A DNA stretch of 64,000 bases from Methylobacteriaceae bacterium. Lineage in GTDB: Bacteria > Pseudomonadota > Alphaproteobacteria > Rhizobiales > Beijerinckiaceae. The first letter of the stretch is position 1; each line of letters opens with the position of its first letter. The notes under the pieces were generated by a model. The model made no database searches. It saw only the letters and a list, made by a program, of their open reading frames with translations, and was not told the origin of the DNA. The stretch is taken from assembly GCA_020638195.1 (NCBI GenBank), contig JACKJC010000001.1, positions 175,001-239,000 on the forward strand. Direction: 5' to 3'. Below are positions 1 to 8,779 of this stretch, piece by piece. A program made the translations under genes and the position numbers.

Positions 1-1
1 C

Positions 2-982
2 TCCGGCAAGAATATGACGCTCGCGCGCGTGACGATTCATTCCGACGACCGCATCGAGGCGACAGTCGCCATCACGGATGAGGGGCATTACGTGCAGGTC
101 GAGCGCGCCGTTCAGACGGCGGCGCCGGCGCGAAAGGGCAAACGCGCCGAGGACGACGACGAGGACGAGTCCGGCATGCGCCTCTACGACTCGCTGTACC
201 AGACGGCTCTCAAGCAGGAGATGCCAAAGCAGATCATCTCCGATCTCGTCCGCGTCTTCGCCAACGACGTCGATTTTCAGCGCGCGGTGCAGCCGGGCGA
301 TTCCGTCGAGGTCTTCTACGACGACAGCGAGGAGCGCGAGGACCGCGACAAGCTCCTGTTCGCCTCGATCACGGCCCGCGACGAGACATTCAAGTACTAC
401 CGCTACCGGACCCCTGACGACGGTCTGGTCGACTATTACGACGAGAATGGCCGCTCCACCCGCAAGTTCCTCATTCGCCAGCCGATCGCGACCGCGCGGA
501 TCACCTCGGGCTTCGGCGTGCGCTACCATCCCATTCTCGGCTACTCGAAAATGCACACAGGCGTCGATTTCGCGGCGCCCATCGGCACGCCGATCTTTGC
601 CTCCGGCAACGGCACGGTCCTGACTGCCGGCTGGCACTCGGGTTATGGCCGGCGCGTCGAGATCCAGCATGCCAACGGCTATGTGACCGCCTACAACCAC
701 ATGTCGGGCTTCGCGCGCGGCATCAAGGAGGGCGTGCGCGTCCGCCAGGGGCAGACCATCGGCTATCTCGGTTCGTCTGGGCTCTCGACCGGCCCGCACC
801 TCCACTACGAGGTTATGGTCAACAGCCATTTCGTCGATCCGATGCGCGTGAAGCTCGCCCGCACCCGAGAAATGGACGGCAAAATGCTCGCCGACTTCAA
901 ACGCGAGCGCGATCGCATCGACGCGCTCATGGCCAAGGCGCCCAACGCCACCCGCGTCGCCGCGCGCAGCGCCTCGAATTGA
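2..982 (+). CDS. M23 family metallopeptidase, C-terminal part
   Basis: This is the C-terminal part of a cell-wall endopeptidase; the frame is open to the left edge, so the start lies outside the window. The last ~150 residues form a LytM/M23 zinc peptidase domain, with the first metal-ligand motif in HTGVDFAAP and the HLHYEV motif near the end. The segment before it is like the linker and substrate-occluding region seen in other long M23 proteins. Family members cut peptide cross-links in peptidoglycan outside the cytoplasmic membrane. The C-terminal tail is basic. The next gene starts 22 bases downstream on the same strand but is functionally unrelated. The family is sure; the exact role (cell division or elongation) is not. 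Confidence 0.9.
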   Translation, partial: SGKNMTLARVTIHSDDRIEATVAITDEGHYVQVERAVQTAAPARKGKRAEDDDEDESGMRLYDSLYQTALKQEMPKQIISDLVRVFANDVDFQRAVQPGDSVEVFYDDSEEREDRDKLLFASITARDETFKYYRYRTPDDGLVDYYDENGRSTRKFLIRQPIATARITSGFGVRYHPILGYSKMHTGVDFAAPIGTPIFASGNGTVLTAGWHSGYGRRVEIQHANGYVTAYNHMSGFARGIKEGVRVRQGQTIGYLGSSGLSTGPHLHYEVMVNSHFVDPMRVKLARTREMDGKMLADFKRERDRIDALMAKAPNATRVAARSASN

Positions 983-1004
983 GGCATTTCCAGCCCACCC
1001 GCCG

Positions 1005-1802
1005 ATGATCGGCGTCGATCCCCAGACCCTCGCCCTGCTCTGCGCCGTCGCCGGCCTCGCCGGCTGCATCGACGCCATCGGCGGCGGCGGCGGGCTCATC
1101 ACCGTGCCAGCCCTGATGCTGGCGGGCCTCGATCCCGTGACCGCCATCGCCACCAACAAGGCGCAGGGCGCGGCTGGCGCAATGTCCTCCGCCCTCGCCT
1201 TCGCCCGCGCGAAAATGGTCGACTGGCGCGCCGCGACGCCGGTCGCGCTTGCTGCGGGCGCCGCCTCCATCCTCGGCGCCCTGTCCGTCACCCATATCGA
1301 CCGTCGCGCGCTCGAGGCCCTCGCGCCCGTTCTGCTCGCCGTGATCGCCCTCTATTTCCTGTTTGCCCCGCGCCTCTCGGACAAGGATGCGCGGGCCCGG
1401 ATCGGCCCGGCCTTGTTCGCCGGGACGCTCGCCCCTCTGGTCGGCTTCTACGACGGCGTTTTCGGACCGGGCGCGGGCTCCTTCTACATGATCGGCTTCG
1501 TCGGCCTGCTCGGCTTCGGCATCCTGCGCGCGACCGCCCATACGAAAATCGCCAACGCCGCCAGCAATCTCGGCTCGCTCGGCCTCTATGCGGCGACCGG
1601 GGCGGTCGTCTGGCCCGTGGGTCTCGCAATGGCGCTCTTCGCCTTTCTCGGCGCGCAGGTCGGCGCGCGACTGGCCATGCGGCTCGGCGCGCGCCTCATT
1701 CGCCCGCTGCTGGTGTTCGTGGCATGCGCCATGGCTCTGAAACTGCTGGCCGATCCCGCAAATCCACTCACGGCGGCGCTCGGCCCGCTGCTGGCGCACT
1801 GA
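1005..1802 (+). CDS. TauE/SafE (TSUP) family membrane transporter
   Basis: A 265-residue, strongly hydrophobic protein with about eight predicted membrane segments and two related halves. The glycine-rich first segment (GCIDAIGGGGGLITVPAL) followed by ATNKAQGAAG and, in the second half, a GFYDGVFGPGAGSFYM-like motif is the signature of the TauE/SafE family. Members export or import small anions such as sulfite, sulfoacetate or thiosulfate; the substrate cannot be read from the sequence. The ATG start lies 22 bases after the M23 gene. It converges with gluQ, with only six bases between the stop codons. Confidence 0.88.
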   Translation: MIGVDPQTLALLCAVAGLAGCIDAIGGGGGLITVPALMLAGLDPVTAIATNKAQGAAGAMSSALAFARAKMVDWRAATPVALAAGAASILGALSVTHIDRRALEALAPVLLAVIALYFLFAPRLSDKDARARIGPALFAGTLAPLVGFYDGVFGPGAGSFYMIGFVGLLGFGILRATAHTKIANAASNLGSLGLYAATGAVVWPVGLAMALFAFLGAQVGARLAMRLGARLIRPLLVFVACAMALKLLADPANPLTAALGPLLAH

Positions 1803-1808
1803 CCCGGC

Positions 1809-2681
1809 TCAGGCGAGCCCGACCATTCGCCTGATATCCGCGGGCGTCGCGCCCTCGGAGCGCAGGTCGCGCAGCGTCTTCGATCCCCGGCTTTTCGACA
1901 GCTTGCCGCCGCCCTCGTCGAGAATCAGATGGTGATGCCGATAGTCGGGCGCCGGCAGGTCCAGCAATTCCTGCAACAGGCGGTGCACGCTGGTCGCGTG
2001 GAACAAATCCATGCCGCGCGCCACATCCGTCACGCCCTGCAAGGCGTCGTCGACGACGACAGCCAGATGATAGCTCGTAGGAACATCGCGCCGCGCGACG
2101 ACCACATCGCCCCAGACCTGCGGTTCGGCGCGCACGTCGCGGCCATCTTGCCCCTCGCCGAATTCGCGCCAGCCGAGCGGCTGCTCCAGACCGGCGCAGG
2201 CGTCCGCCATGTCCAGGCGCCAGGCCGCATGCCGTCCCGCCATCAGGAAGGCCTCGCGCTGTTCGCGTCCCATGCGCTTGCACGTGCCAGGATAGAGCGG
2301 CGCGCCGTCGGGATCGCGCGGCCAGTCCGACGTCCCCTCCACGGCGCGCGAAATCTCGCCGCGCGTACAGAAACAGGGATAGACGACGCCGCGATTGCGC
2401 AGCCGGTCCAGAGCCAGCGCATACTCGCCAAAATGCTCCGACTGTCGCCGCACCGGCTTTTCCCATTCGAGGCCGAGCCAGGCTAGATCATCGAGAATGG
2501 CGGCCTCGTATTCGGGGCGGCTGCGGCCCGAATCGATATCCTCGATTCGCAACAGGAACCGCCCGCCAGACCGCCGCGCGCCCTCGTAATTGCGCAGCGC
2601 CGAATAGGCGTGGCCGAGGTGCAGGAGCCCATTGGGCGAAGGGGCGAAGCGCCACACCGGTTGACTTTGCGTTTCGCTCAT
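1809..2681 (-). CDS. gluQ: Glutamyl-Q tRNA(Asp) synthetase
   Basis: A truncated glutamyl-tRNA synthetase homologue that activates glutamate and attaches it to queuosine at the wobble base of tRNA-Asp. The N-terminal RFAPSPNGLLHLGHA is the class I HIGH region, and KLSKSRGS near the C-terminus is the KMSKS equivalent. CFC followed by a distant TCK suggests the zinc-binding insert of this family. The protein is about 290 residues and lacks the anticodon-binding domain of full GltX, as expected. I chose the ATG at 2681 because the product then starts just before the catalytic core; an in-frame start further upstream (2714) would add 11 unconserved residues. Confidence 0.93.
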   Translation of the reverse strand: MSETQSQPVWRFAPSPNGLLHLGHAYSALRNYEGARRSGGRFLLRIEDIDSGRSRPEYEAAILDDLAWLGLEWEKPVRRQSEHFGEYALALDRLRNRGVVYPCFCTRGEISRAVEGTSDWPRDPDGAPLYPGTCKRMGREQREAFLMAGRHAAWRLDMADACAGLEQPLGWREFGEGQDGRDVRAEPQVWGDVVVARRDVPTSYHLAVVVDDALQGVTDVARGMDLFHATSVHRLLQELLDLPAPDYRHHHLILDEGGGKLSKSRGSKTLRDLRSEGATPADIRRMVGLA

Positions 2682-2703
2682 TCCCCACTCGTCCGGCCCA
2701 GCC

Positions 2704-2719
2704 AGGAGAGACAACTATA
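2704..2719 (+). promoter_or_regulatory. Ribosome binding site in front of an ATA codon
   Basis: AGGAGAG (2704-2710) is a near-perfect Shine-Dalgarno sequence. Six bases later comes ATA (2717-2719), not ATG, followed by an open frame of 45 codons that joins the AlkA-type glycosylase at the GTG at 2852. The codons after ATA read ATRKSSSAVARK, then a Lys/Arg/Pro-rich tail, which looks like a natural basic N-terminus. No ATG, GTG or TTG lies in this frame between the SD and 2852. Either ATA is the start, or an ATG has been mutated or misread here. Confidence 0.5.
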
Positions 2720-2851
2720 GCGACCCGCAAAAGTTCGTCAGCCGTCGCGCGCAAACCGGCCGCCGGGAAAAAAACGCCGGCTAAAAGGCCCACACCGCGA
2801 AAAAGGCGTCGCCCCGCGCCCAAGCCCCGCGCCTATGCGCCCGGCCCGCCG

Positions 2852-3493
2852 GTGCTCGACGAGGCGGCGCTTGCCCTCGCGGTCGCCGCTTTGCGCGACA
2901 AGGATCCAGAGGTCGTCGGCGCCATGCTCGACGCCGCCGGCCCTCCGCCCCTGCGGCGACGACAGCCGGGTTTTGCCGGCCTTGCCTGGATCGTGGTCGG
3001 CCAGCAGGTCTCGACCGCCAGCGCCAACGCCATCTATGCTCGGCTGAACGCCGCCTTTCCCGATATCGAGGCCACGGCGCTCGCCGCCGCCAGCGACGAG
3101 GCGCTACGCGGCTGCGGCCTGTCCTCGCCGAAGATGAAAACACTGCGCGCCATCGCCCATGCCCTCGAATCGCGATCGCTCGATCTCGACGCGCTTTCCG
3201 CCATGAGCGCGGAGGAGGCCCATGCCGCCCTATGCGCCGTGCACGGCATCGGCCCCTGGACGGCCGACATCTTCCTGCTCTTCTGCCTCGGCCATCCCGA
3301 CGCCTGGCCGGCTGGCGACCTCGCCCTTCAGGAGGCCGCTCGCATGGCGCTGGGGCTGCGCACGCGCCCCGACACGAAAAAGCTCGAGAAGATCGGCGAA
3401 CGCTGGCGGCCGCATCGCGGCGTCGCCGCGCGGCTCCTGTGGGCCTATTATCGCGTCATGAAAGAAGGCCGCGCCGGCATGGCGCTCGCCTGA
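2852..3493 (+). CDS. DNA-3-methyladenine glycosylase II (AlkA type)
   Basis: Base-excision repair enzyme that removes alkylated purines from DNA in the cytoplasm. The helix-hairpin-helix (VHGIGPWTADIF) is followed by the catalytic-aspartate region PAGDLALQEA, the HhH-GPD signature. The domain fills the whole protein, so the AlkA N-terminal beta-fold is absent, as in the short class of this family. The start given is GTG 2852 (213 residues). The frame is open back to 2717, where a strong ribosome binding site precedes an ATA codon; that would add 45 residues rich in Lys, Arg and Pro that could bind DNA. Such tails are common in glycosylases of related bacteria, so the longer form is probably the real protein. 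The esterase gene starts 14 bases downstream. Confidence 0.88.
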   Translation: MLDEAALALAVAALRDKDPEVVGAMLDAAGPPPLRRRQPGFAGLAWIVVGQQVSTASANAIYARLNAAFPDIEATALAAASDEALRGCGLSSPKMKTLRAIAHALESRSLDLDALSAMSAEEAHAALCAVHGIGPWTADIFLLFCLGHPDAWPAGDLALQEAARMALGLRTRPDTKKLEKIGERWRPHRGVAARLLWAYYRVMKEGRAGMALA

Positions 3494-3507
3494 ATGCGGG
3501 AGACATT

Positions 3508-4215
3508 ATGGTAGCGACGATCGACGGCCCTCGCATCGCGCCGAAATCCACGCCGCGTCAGCTTGTCGTCTTCCTGCACGGTTATGGCGCCGACGGAAAC
3601 GACCTGATCGAGCTCGGCCGCCAGTGGCGGGCCTTCATGCCGGACGCGTTATTCGTCGCTCCGCACGCGCCGGAACTCTGCGCCATGGCGCCCTCCGGCC
3701 GGCAATGGTTCTCGCTGACCATGCGCGATCCGGCCGAACGCTGGACCGGCGTCAACAAGGCGCGGCCCACGCTCGACGCGTTCCTCGACGCCGAACTCAC
3801 GAAACTCGGCCTCGACGAATCCGCGCTCGCGCTCGTCGGCTTCAGCCAGGGCACGATGATGGCCCTGCACACGGGGCTGCGTCGGCCGCGCGCGCCGGCC
3901 TGCATTCTCGGCTATTCCGGCACGCTGGTCGGCCCCGACCATCTCGCCGAGGCGACGGCGCGCGACAAGGACGGGGCGCCGCCGCCGATCCTGCTGGCGC
4001 ATGGCGATTCCGACGACGTCATCCCGCTCGACGCGCTCTTCGAGTCCACGAGCGCGCTCGCCAAGGCGAACCTGCCTTGCCAATGGCACATATCGTTTGG
4101 CGTCGGTCATGGCATCGATGAAGGCGGCCTGATGCACGGCGGTCTCTTCCTCGCCCGCAATTTCGGAATGCGCATCAAGGCCGCCGTACCGCCGCCCCGG
4201 CCGCAGAGGCGATAG
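3508..4215 (+). CDS. Alpha/beta hydrolase, carboxylesterase/phospholipase family
   Basis: A 235-residue soluble serine hydrolase of the carboxylesterase 2 (EstB/YpfH) group. Visible parts are the oxyanion region LHGYGADGNDL, the nucleophile elbow GFSQG, the acidic residue in GDSDDVIP and the histidine in GVGHGID, in the order of the classic triad. It probably hydrolyses short-chain carboxyl esters in the cytoplasm; the natural substrate is unknown. The ATG at 3508 follows the sequence GGGAGACATT and gives the full domain. It sits 14 bases after the glycosylase gene and may be cotranscribed with it. It converges with the amidohydrolase at 4241. Confidence 0.88.
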   Translation: MVATIDGPRIAPKSTPRQLVVFLHGYGADGNDLIELGRQWRAFMPDALFVAPHAPELCAMAPSGRQWFSLTMRDPAERWTGVNKARPTLDAFLDAELTKLGLDESALALVGFSQGTMMALHTGLRRPRAPACILGYSGTLVGPDHLAEATARDKDGAPPPILLAHGDSDDVIPLDALFESTSALAKANLPCQWHISFGVGHGIDEGGLMHGGLFLARNFGMRIKAAVPPPRPQRR

Positions 4216-4240
4216 TCGAGCGCCGCGATCCGGTCGGTCG

Positions 4241-5398
4241 CTATATGCCAACCCGCCGCGCGCCTTCGCGAAGGACTTCCGGCGTTTCGAACGGCGAACG
4301 GCCGAACGCGATCAAATCAGCCGCCGCGCCCGCGCCAATTGACGCGGTTGGCGCATTCCACAGGCGCCTCGGTCGAGACGTCGTTGCTTCCAGAGCAGCC
4401 GCCATCGGAAGCCCGGCATCGACAAAATGAAAGATCTCGTCGATCAGCGCCGCGCCATGCACGACCCCGGGGCTTCCGGCATCCGAGCCCGCCACCAGCT
4501 CGACACCCTTGCGATAGGCGAGCGCTATGTGTTCCGCGTGACCATCGAGTATCCGGCGCAGATTGCCGATCGTATTCCCATCCCACCCCGCCAGCTCCGG
4601 CCGCGCCCACTGGAAATGCACCGGCGATACGGTCGGAACCCAGGCGATGCGCTTCTCTACCATCGCATCCAGAATGTCCGGCGTCATGAAGAAGCCGTGC
4701 TCGATCGAATCGACGCCAGCGGCGACCGCGACCTTCAGGCCATCGAGCCCGCTGCAATGCGCGAAAGTCTTCCTGCCACGGGCATGGGCCGTCGCGACGA
4801 TGGCGCGCAATTCCTCTTCGTTGAACTGCGGCGCGCCCTTCACCTCGCCCGCCGCGAAATCGATGATGCCGGTCAGAATGATCTTGATGTCGTCGGCCTG
4901 CGTCGCCATTTGCGCGACGACAGGCGCAACATCGCCGCCAGCCTCGATATCGCGCGCCATGAAGCCGCCATAGCGTTTGGGACGCTTGATTCCAAGGCCG
5001 GGCGAACGGACGACGACCGATCCGCCTCCTTGTTCCGCGCGGATCGCGTCATTGATTCCGTAGCGGTCGCCCGCGTCGCGCAGCAGCGTCACGCCCGCCG
5101 CCGCATTGCGCCCGATGTTTTCGCGCGCCACGCGCAGCATCTCGTCCTTCGGCGCATTGAGATAGGCGTTGCGCTTGTCGAAATCGAGTTCGCCGCCATC
5201 GAGGAACAGATGCGCATGCGCCTCGACGAGTCCCGGCATGACGAAAGCCGCGCGCTCGTCGAACGGCGCTTGCGACGCTTGCCGATCAATCGAGACGATG
5301 CGAGCGTCTTCGATCGTAAGGAGATACGGCCCCTCCCTTTCCGGATGCAGCGCGCTTCCGTCGAAATAGCTGTCAGCCAGCAGGCGTAGCGCGGCCAT
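4241..5398 (-). CDS. Metal-dependent amidohydrolase, imidazolonepropionase-like
   Basis: A 385-residue TIM-barrel hydrolase. Metal ligands are visible as EAHAHLF (first two His), a candidate carbamylated Lys in DDIKIILTG, His in FAHCSG and SIEHGFF, and the catalytic Asp in GSDAGSPG. The short N- and C-terminal beta segments typical of the family are present. Close relatives include Xaa-Pro and Xaa-Arg dipeptidases, but many act on other cyclic or linear amides, so the substrate is open. The gene lies two bases after the pterin-binding methyltransferase and is the last member of the corrinoid operon. It may process a substrate or product of that system, or simply share its transcript. Confidence 0.8.
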   Translation of the reverse strand: MAALRLLADSYFDGSALHPEREGPYLLTIEDARIVSIDRQASQAPFDERAAFVMPGLVEAHAHLFLDGGELDFDKRNAYLNAPKDEMLRVARENIGRNAAAGVTLLRDAGDRYGINDAIRAEQGGGSVVVRSPGLGIKRPKRYGGFMARDIEAGGDVAPVVAQMATQADDIKIILTGIIDFAAGEVKGAPQFNEEELRAIVATAHARGRKTFAHCSGLDGLKVAVAAGVDSIEHGFFMTPDILDAMVEKRIAWVPTVSPVHFQWARPELAGWDGNTIGNLRRILDGHAEHIALAYRKGVELVAGSDAGSPGVVHGAALIDEIFHFVDAGLPMAAALEATTSRPRRLWNAPTASIGAGAAADLIAFGRSPFETPEVLREGARRVGI

Positions 5399-5400
5399 CG

Positions 5401-6282
5401 TCAGGCCTTGTAGAACTTGCGCACGGCCCGCAACGCATTGCTACCCGACTGCTCGAGAAAATTTCGATAGGCCTGAAGCACGTAATTGTCGTCCGGCAGG
5501 GCGTGATAGCCGCGCCACGGCGTGCCGAGCACCGTATCGAAGCCGCGCGGATTGGCGATGGTGAGAAAGGCGCATTCGAGCGTGTGTTTGAGATCGGACC
5601 CATCGGCCGCCTTGGCGGGCATCTGCTGACCGATGTTCGATAGCCCGCCCATCATGTGCACGCCCTTCAGGTCGGGGTCCGCGCCGATCATACCGATTGC
5701 GTCGAGCGTCGCCCGATTGAGACCCGTCGTGTCGGCGATGATCGCGCTGACCGACATGTCGAGAAAAATATCCGACAGCGGCATGCCATATTCGTCGCGT
5801 AGCCGCAGCGCGCAGCGCCGCGCCGTGTCATAGACTTCTTGCGACGTCTTGTTGCCCTTCGCCTGCCCGTCCTCCACCCGCTCGGAGGCCATGAGGATGA
5901 CCTTGAACGGGCCGTGCGTCTTGTAGAGATCCATCAGATCCCAACGATGCTCGGTGATGGAATTGACGATCGGATCGGCGCCGGCGGCCTTCGCCCGATC
6001 ATAGGCTTCCAGACACACCTTCTGCACATCCGCGCTCGGAAAATCGAAGGACAGGGGGATCGTCACCACCTGCTGAATGGCGCGAATCACTGTCGCCATG
6101 AAGCCCGGATCGGTCAGCGCGCGCGCGCCGATATTGACGTTGAGATAGCGCGCGCCAGCCTCCGCCTGCTTGACCGCGAGCGCCTGAATGCCGGCAATGT
6201 CCTCGTTGTCGAACAGAGCCTTGGTGCTCTTGAAGCCGGGGTTAATGCGTTCGCCTATGATCTGGAGTGCGAAGCCGGTCAC
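5401..6282 (-). CDS. Pterin-binding (DHPS-fold) methyltransferase, methylcorrinoid:H4folate type
   Basis: A 293-residue TIM-barrel protein of the dihydropteroate synthase superfamily, like AcsE/MeTr and the folate domain of MetH. It starts with the family motif IIGERINPGF and contains LNVNIGARA, SFDFPSADVQ and IVNSITEHRW, matching the substrate-binding strands of these methyltransferases. Its predicted role is to move a methyl group between the corrinoid protein (10031-10693) and tetrahydrofolate, that is methyltransferase II of a corrinoid demethylation system. The GTG start at 6282 is preceded by GGAGG and overlaps the RamA-like stop as GTGA, so the two are translationally coupled. An ATG further upstream would run through the RamA gene in a wrong frame. 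Confidence 0.82.
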   Translation of the reverse strand: MTGFALQIIGERINPGFKSTKALFDNEDIAGIQALAVKQAEAGARYLNVNIGARALTDPGFMATVIRAIQQVVTIPLSFDFPSADVQKVCLEAYDRAKAAGADPIVNSITEHRWDLMDLYKTHGPFKVILMASERVEDGQAKGNKTSQEVYDTARRCALRLRDEYGMPLSDIFLDMSVSAIIADTTGLNRATLDAIGMIGADPDLKGVHMMGGLSNIGQQMPAKAADGSDLKHTLECAFLTIANPRGFDTVLGTPWRGYHALPDDNYVLQAYRNFLEQSGSNALRAVRKFYKA

Positions 6283-8084
6283 GATGCGCGTTCCTCCGTA
6301 AAATTTGAAAATCTGATATTTTTCATGAAGCGTTTCTGGAATTGTGGGTCCGTCGACAGTTCCACATAGGCGCAGCGCGCGGCGATCTCGCGCGCAAGCT
6401 CGCGCTCGACGGTCGAGGCGAGCATGCGCGCAATGCCGACGCCGGCTGCATTGCCGACCTGCACGAATTTTTCGCGAGCAAGACGCGGTAGAAGGCCGAT
6501 GGCCATCGCGCTGTCGAGATCGATATAGGCGCCGAAGGCGCCGGCGATGATGAAACGGTCGATGCGATCTTCGCTCATCCCCATGTGGTCCAGCAGCAGA
6601 TCGACGCCGGTGCGCACCGCCGATTTGGCGAGTTGCACGGCGCGCACGTCGTTCTGCACCACCTGCACGCCATCGGCGAGCCGGATCGCGCGCCTGCCCT
6701 GATCGACCAAGATGTCCGCATGGCCCTCGCCAATCCGGCCGCCCTTGTCGACGAGTCCAAGTCGGAGCCCTGCGGCGATGGCGTCGAGCACGCCTGAACC
6801 GCATACGCCGACCGGCGCGACGTTCGCGATCGTCGCAATGCGCAATCGTCCGTTCTCGATCGTCACGCGCTCGATCGCGCCGTCGGCCGCGCGCATGCCG
6901 CAAGAAATGTGTCCGCCTTCGAGCGCAGGCCCCGACGGGCATGACGCCGAGACGATCTTGCCATCGCACATCAGCGAGATTTCGGTATTGGTGCCGATGT
7001 CCATGACGAGCGACAAGCCGCTCTGCTCCCAGCGTGCGCGTGTCGCGAGCAGCGCCGTGACGTGATCCGAGCCGACGAAACCACCGACATTTCCCGCGAC
7101 ATGGACGCGCGCGCCAGCCGCGAAATCGAAGCCGAGATCGCGAGCCGCGAGGTCGATCGCATCATGCGCGGCGGCGACGAAGGGCGCGCGGCCGAGCTGG
7201 CGCACCGGCAGGCCGAGCAGCAGATGCTGCATGGCGGTATTGCCGCAGATCGTGACATCTCGAATGTCATGCGCGGCGAGGCCGAAGGCGCGCGTGAGAT
7301 CGTGACCCAGCGCATTGATCGCCGTGCGAGCGGCGGCCTGTAACTCGTCCTGCTGTCGGCGCCCGCCGGCGGCGTGATTGATGCGGCTGACGAGATCCGC
7401 GCCCCAGGCGACCTGCGGATTCTCGATACCGAGGCTGGCGAGCCGCGCGCCCGTTTCGAGATCGAGCAGAAAGCCGACGACATTCGTCGTGCCGAGATCG
7501 ATAGCGAGACCGACAGCACGGCTTCCCTTCGCCCCGACGCCGACGATGCATCTTTCACGCGCAAAAATGCGCGCCGACCATTCATTGTCGCGCAACACCT
7601 GCGGCAACGCCCGCGCAGCGTCGATATCGATCGTCTCGACGCGTGCGCCCATCGCGCGCCGCACGCGCGAAAAATCGTCGGCATGATCGACGAGCGTCGC
7701 AGGGGCGACAGTCACATCCTCGAACGAAACGGCCGGCGCCGGAACAATGTCGGTCTCGTCCTGCGCATGCACGTCGGCGCGCGTGACCTGCGCCAGCGAA
7801 CGCGGCGCGATCTCGACCGCGCAATCCGCGACCGGCCGCACGCGGCAGGCATGCGCCCATTTCCGACCGCCTTCGAACTCCGCGCCATCATCGTCGGTCA
7901 ACCTGCCGTCATGCGCGCGCACCATGCAGGAGCCACAGGCGCCGCGCCCGCCGCAGGCGCCGACGATACGCACGCCGCAACGGCGGGCGGCCTGAAAGAT
8001 CGTCTCGTCCGCCGCGCAATCGATCTCGCGATCGATATGCGCGAAGCGCACGCGATAAGTCGTGGAATTTGGATGCGCGTTCAT
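6279..8084 (-). CDS. RamA/RACo-type corrinoid reductive activator (2Fe-2S + DUF4445)
   Basis: A 601-residue protein that reactivates oxidised Co(II) corrinoid to Co(I) with ATP. The N-terminal ferredoxin domain has C44-x5-C50-x2-C53-x26-C80, the plant-type 2Fe-2S pattern. The large C-terminal part is an ASKHA-fold ATPase (DUF4445) with phosphate motifs GLAIDLGTTNVVG and LVMDIGTNTEIS and the late glycine motif IIAGAFGAYID. It is the accessory enzyme of O-demethylase and methylamine systems, and also serves split methionine synthases in some Rhodobacterales. The ATG at 8084 places the ferredoxin fold near the N-terminus; the frame extends 26 codons further but without relatives' features. It sits between the MetH-activation-like gene and methyltransferase II. 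Confidence 0.9.
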   Translation of the reverse strand: MNAHPNSTTYRVRFAHIDREIDCAADETIFQAARRCGVRIVGACGGRGACGSCMVRAHDGRLTDDDGAEFEGGRKWAHACRVRPVADCAVEIAPRSLAQVTRADVHAQDETDIVPAPAVSFEDVTVAPATLVDHADDFSRVRRAMGARVETIDIDAARALPQVLRDNEWSARIFARERCIVGVGAKGSRAVGLAIDLGTTNVVGFLLDLETGARLASLGIENPQVAWGADLVSRINHAAGGRRQQDELQAAARTAINALGHDLTRAFGLAAHDIRDVTICGNTAMQHLLLGLPVRQLGRAPFVAAAHDAIDLAARDLGFDFAAGARVHVAGNVGGFVGSDHVTALLATRARWEQSGLSLVMDIGTNTEISLMCDGKIVSASCPSGPALEGGHISCGMRAADGAIERVTIENGRLRIATIANVAPVGVCGSGVLDAIAAGLRLGLVDKGGRIGEGHADILVDQGRRAIRLADGVQVVQNDVRAVQLAKSAVRTGVDLLLDHMGMSEDRIDRFIIAGAFGAYIDLDSAMAIGLLPRLAREKFVQVGNAAGVGIARMLASTVERELAREIAARCAYVELSTDPQFQKRFMKNIRFSNFTEERAS

Positions 8085-8092
8085 GCCCGCGC

Positions 8093-8779
8093 TCACGCCG
8101 CCGTTGCGCGCAACGCGACGGCGCAGGTCTTGCGCGATCGGCAATCGTCGCAACGCGACCACAGAGCCACCGGCAGATCGCGCCCGACGCCGAACATGAC
8201 GGACGCCGATTTCGCCGGCTCCAGCGCAAGCGAAGATGTCGCGACGACGCCGATCCTGTCGGCGCCGGCGAGCCGCAGCACGGCCGGCTGCGCCTCCAGC
8301 GCGAGGCCGGGATCGCCAGCGCGCAATTCGCCGGCCATCGTCAGGCCGCGCTTCGACACATCGGCGAAGATACGATCCTGCAACCGACGTGACGCCTCCA
8401 GCAACATCTGGTTGCCGAGCGTATCGAGCGCGAGCGCCAACGACATTTTGCGCTCAGCGAATAGCGCGCGCACCTTTTCGACCAGCGCCGGACCGATGGT
8501 GCAGACGCCGAAAGCGAGCGCGGTCAGTTCTCCGGTTTCAGGCAGCATGCGCGGCGCATGAAAGGCTTCGCCGCCAGCGCGCAGCACCTCCGCCGCCGGC
8601 GCGTCGAGCGCGACGACGGCGTATGTCATATGCGCGCGGCCGAGCCCTTCCGCGCGCGCAATCGCAATCGCTTCGTCGCGGAAGCGGCGCCGCGACGGCG
8701 TCAGTCCCGCAAGCTCGCTCGAGGCGATCGCCTTCAGCGCGTCGAAGGCGCGCGGCGCGGCGGGCGCATCAGCCGGCAT
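8093..8779 (-). CDS. Stand-alone MetH-activation-domain-like protein with C-terminal Cys cluster
   Basis: A 228-residue protein resembling the S-adenosylmethionine-binding reactivation domain of B12-dependent methionine synthase, here as a separate polypeptide. RAGDPGLALEAQ corresponds to the SPGY-type motif, and the following segment with VVATSSLALEPAKSAS and GVGRD resembles the loop with conserved Pro and Ser that binds the cofactor. The end carries CDDCRSRKTC (C-x2-C-x5-C), which could hold a metal or Fe-S centre and is not part of classical MetH. It starts within the end of the URO-D-like gene (11-base overlap), and the RamA-like gene begins 8 bases downstream. Predicted role: help keep the operon's corrinoid protein active. 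The fold assignment is moderate and the mechanism is inferred. Confidence 0.7.
   Translation of the reverse strand: MPADAPAAPRAFDALKAIASSELAGLTPSRRRFRDEAIAIARAEGLGRAHMTYAVVALDAPAAEVLRAGGEAFHAPRMLPETGELTALAFGVCTIGPALVEKVRALFAERKMSLALALDTLGNQMLLEASRRLQDRIFADVSKRGLTMAGELRAGDPGLALEAQPAVLRLAGADRIGVVATSSLALEPAKSASVMFGVGRDLPVALWSRCDDCRSRKTCAVALRATAA

Noticed and set aside
4427..5389. 320-codon plus-strand frame opposite the amidohydrolase gene
   Set aside because: Antisense shadow of a clearly conserved gene; the sequence has no family features.
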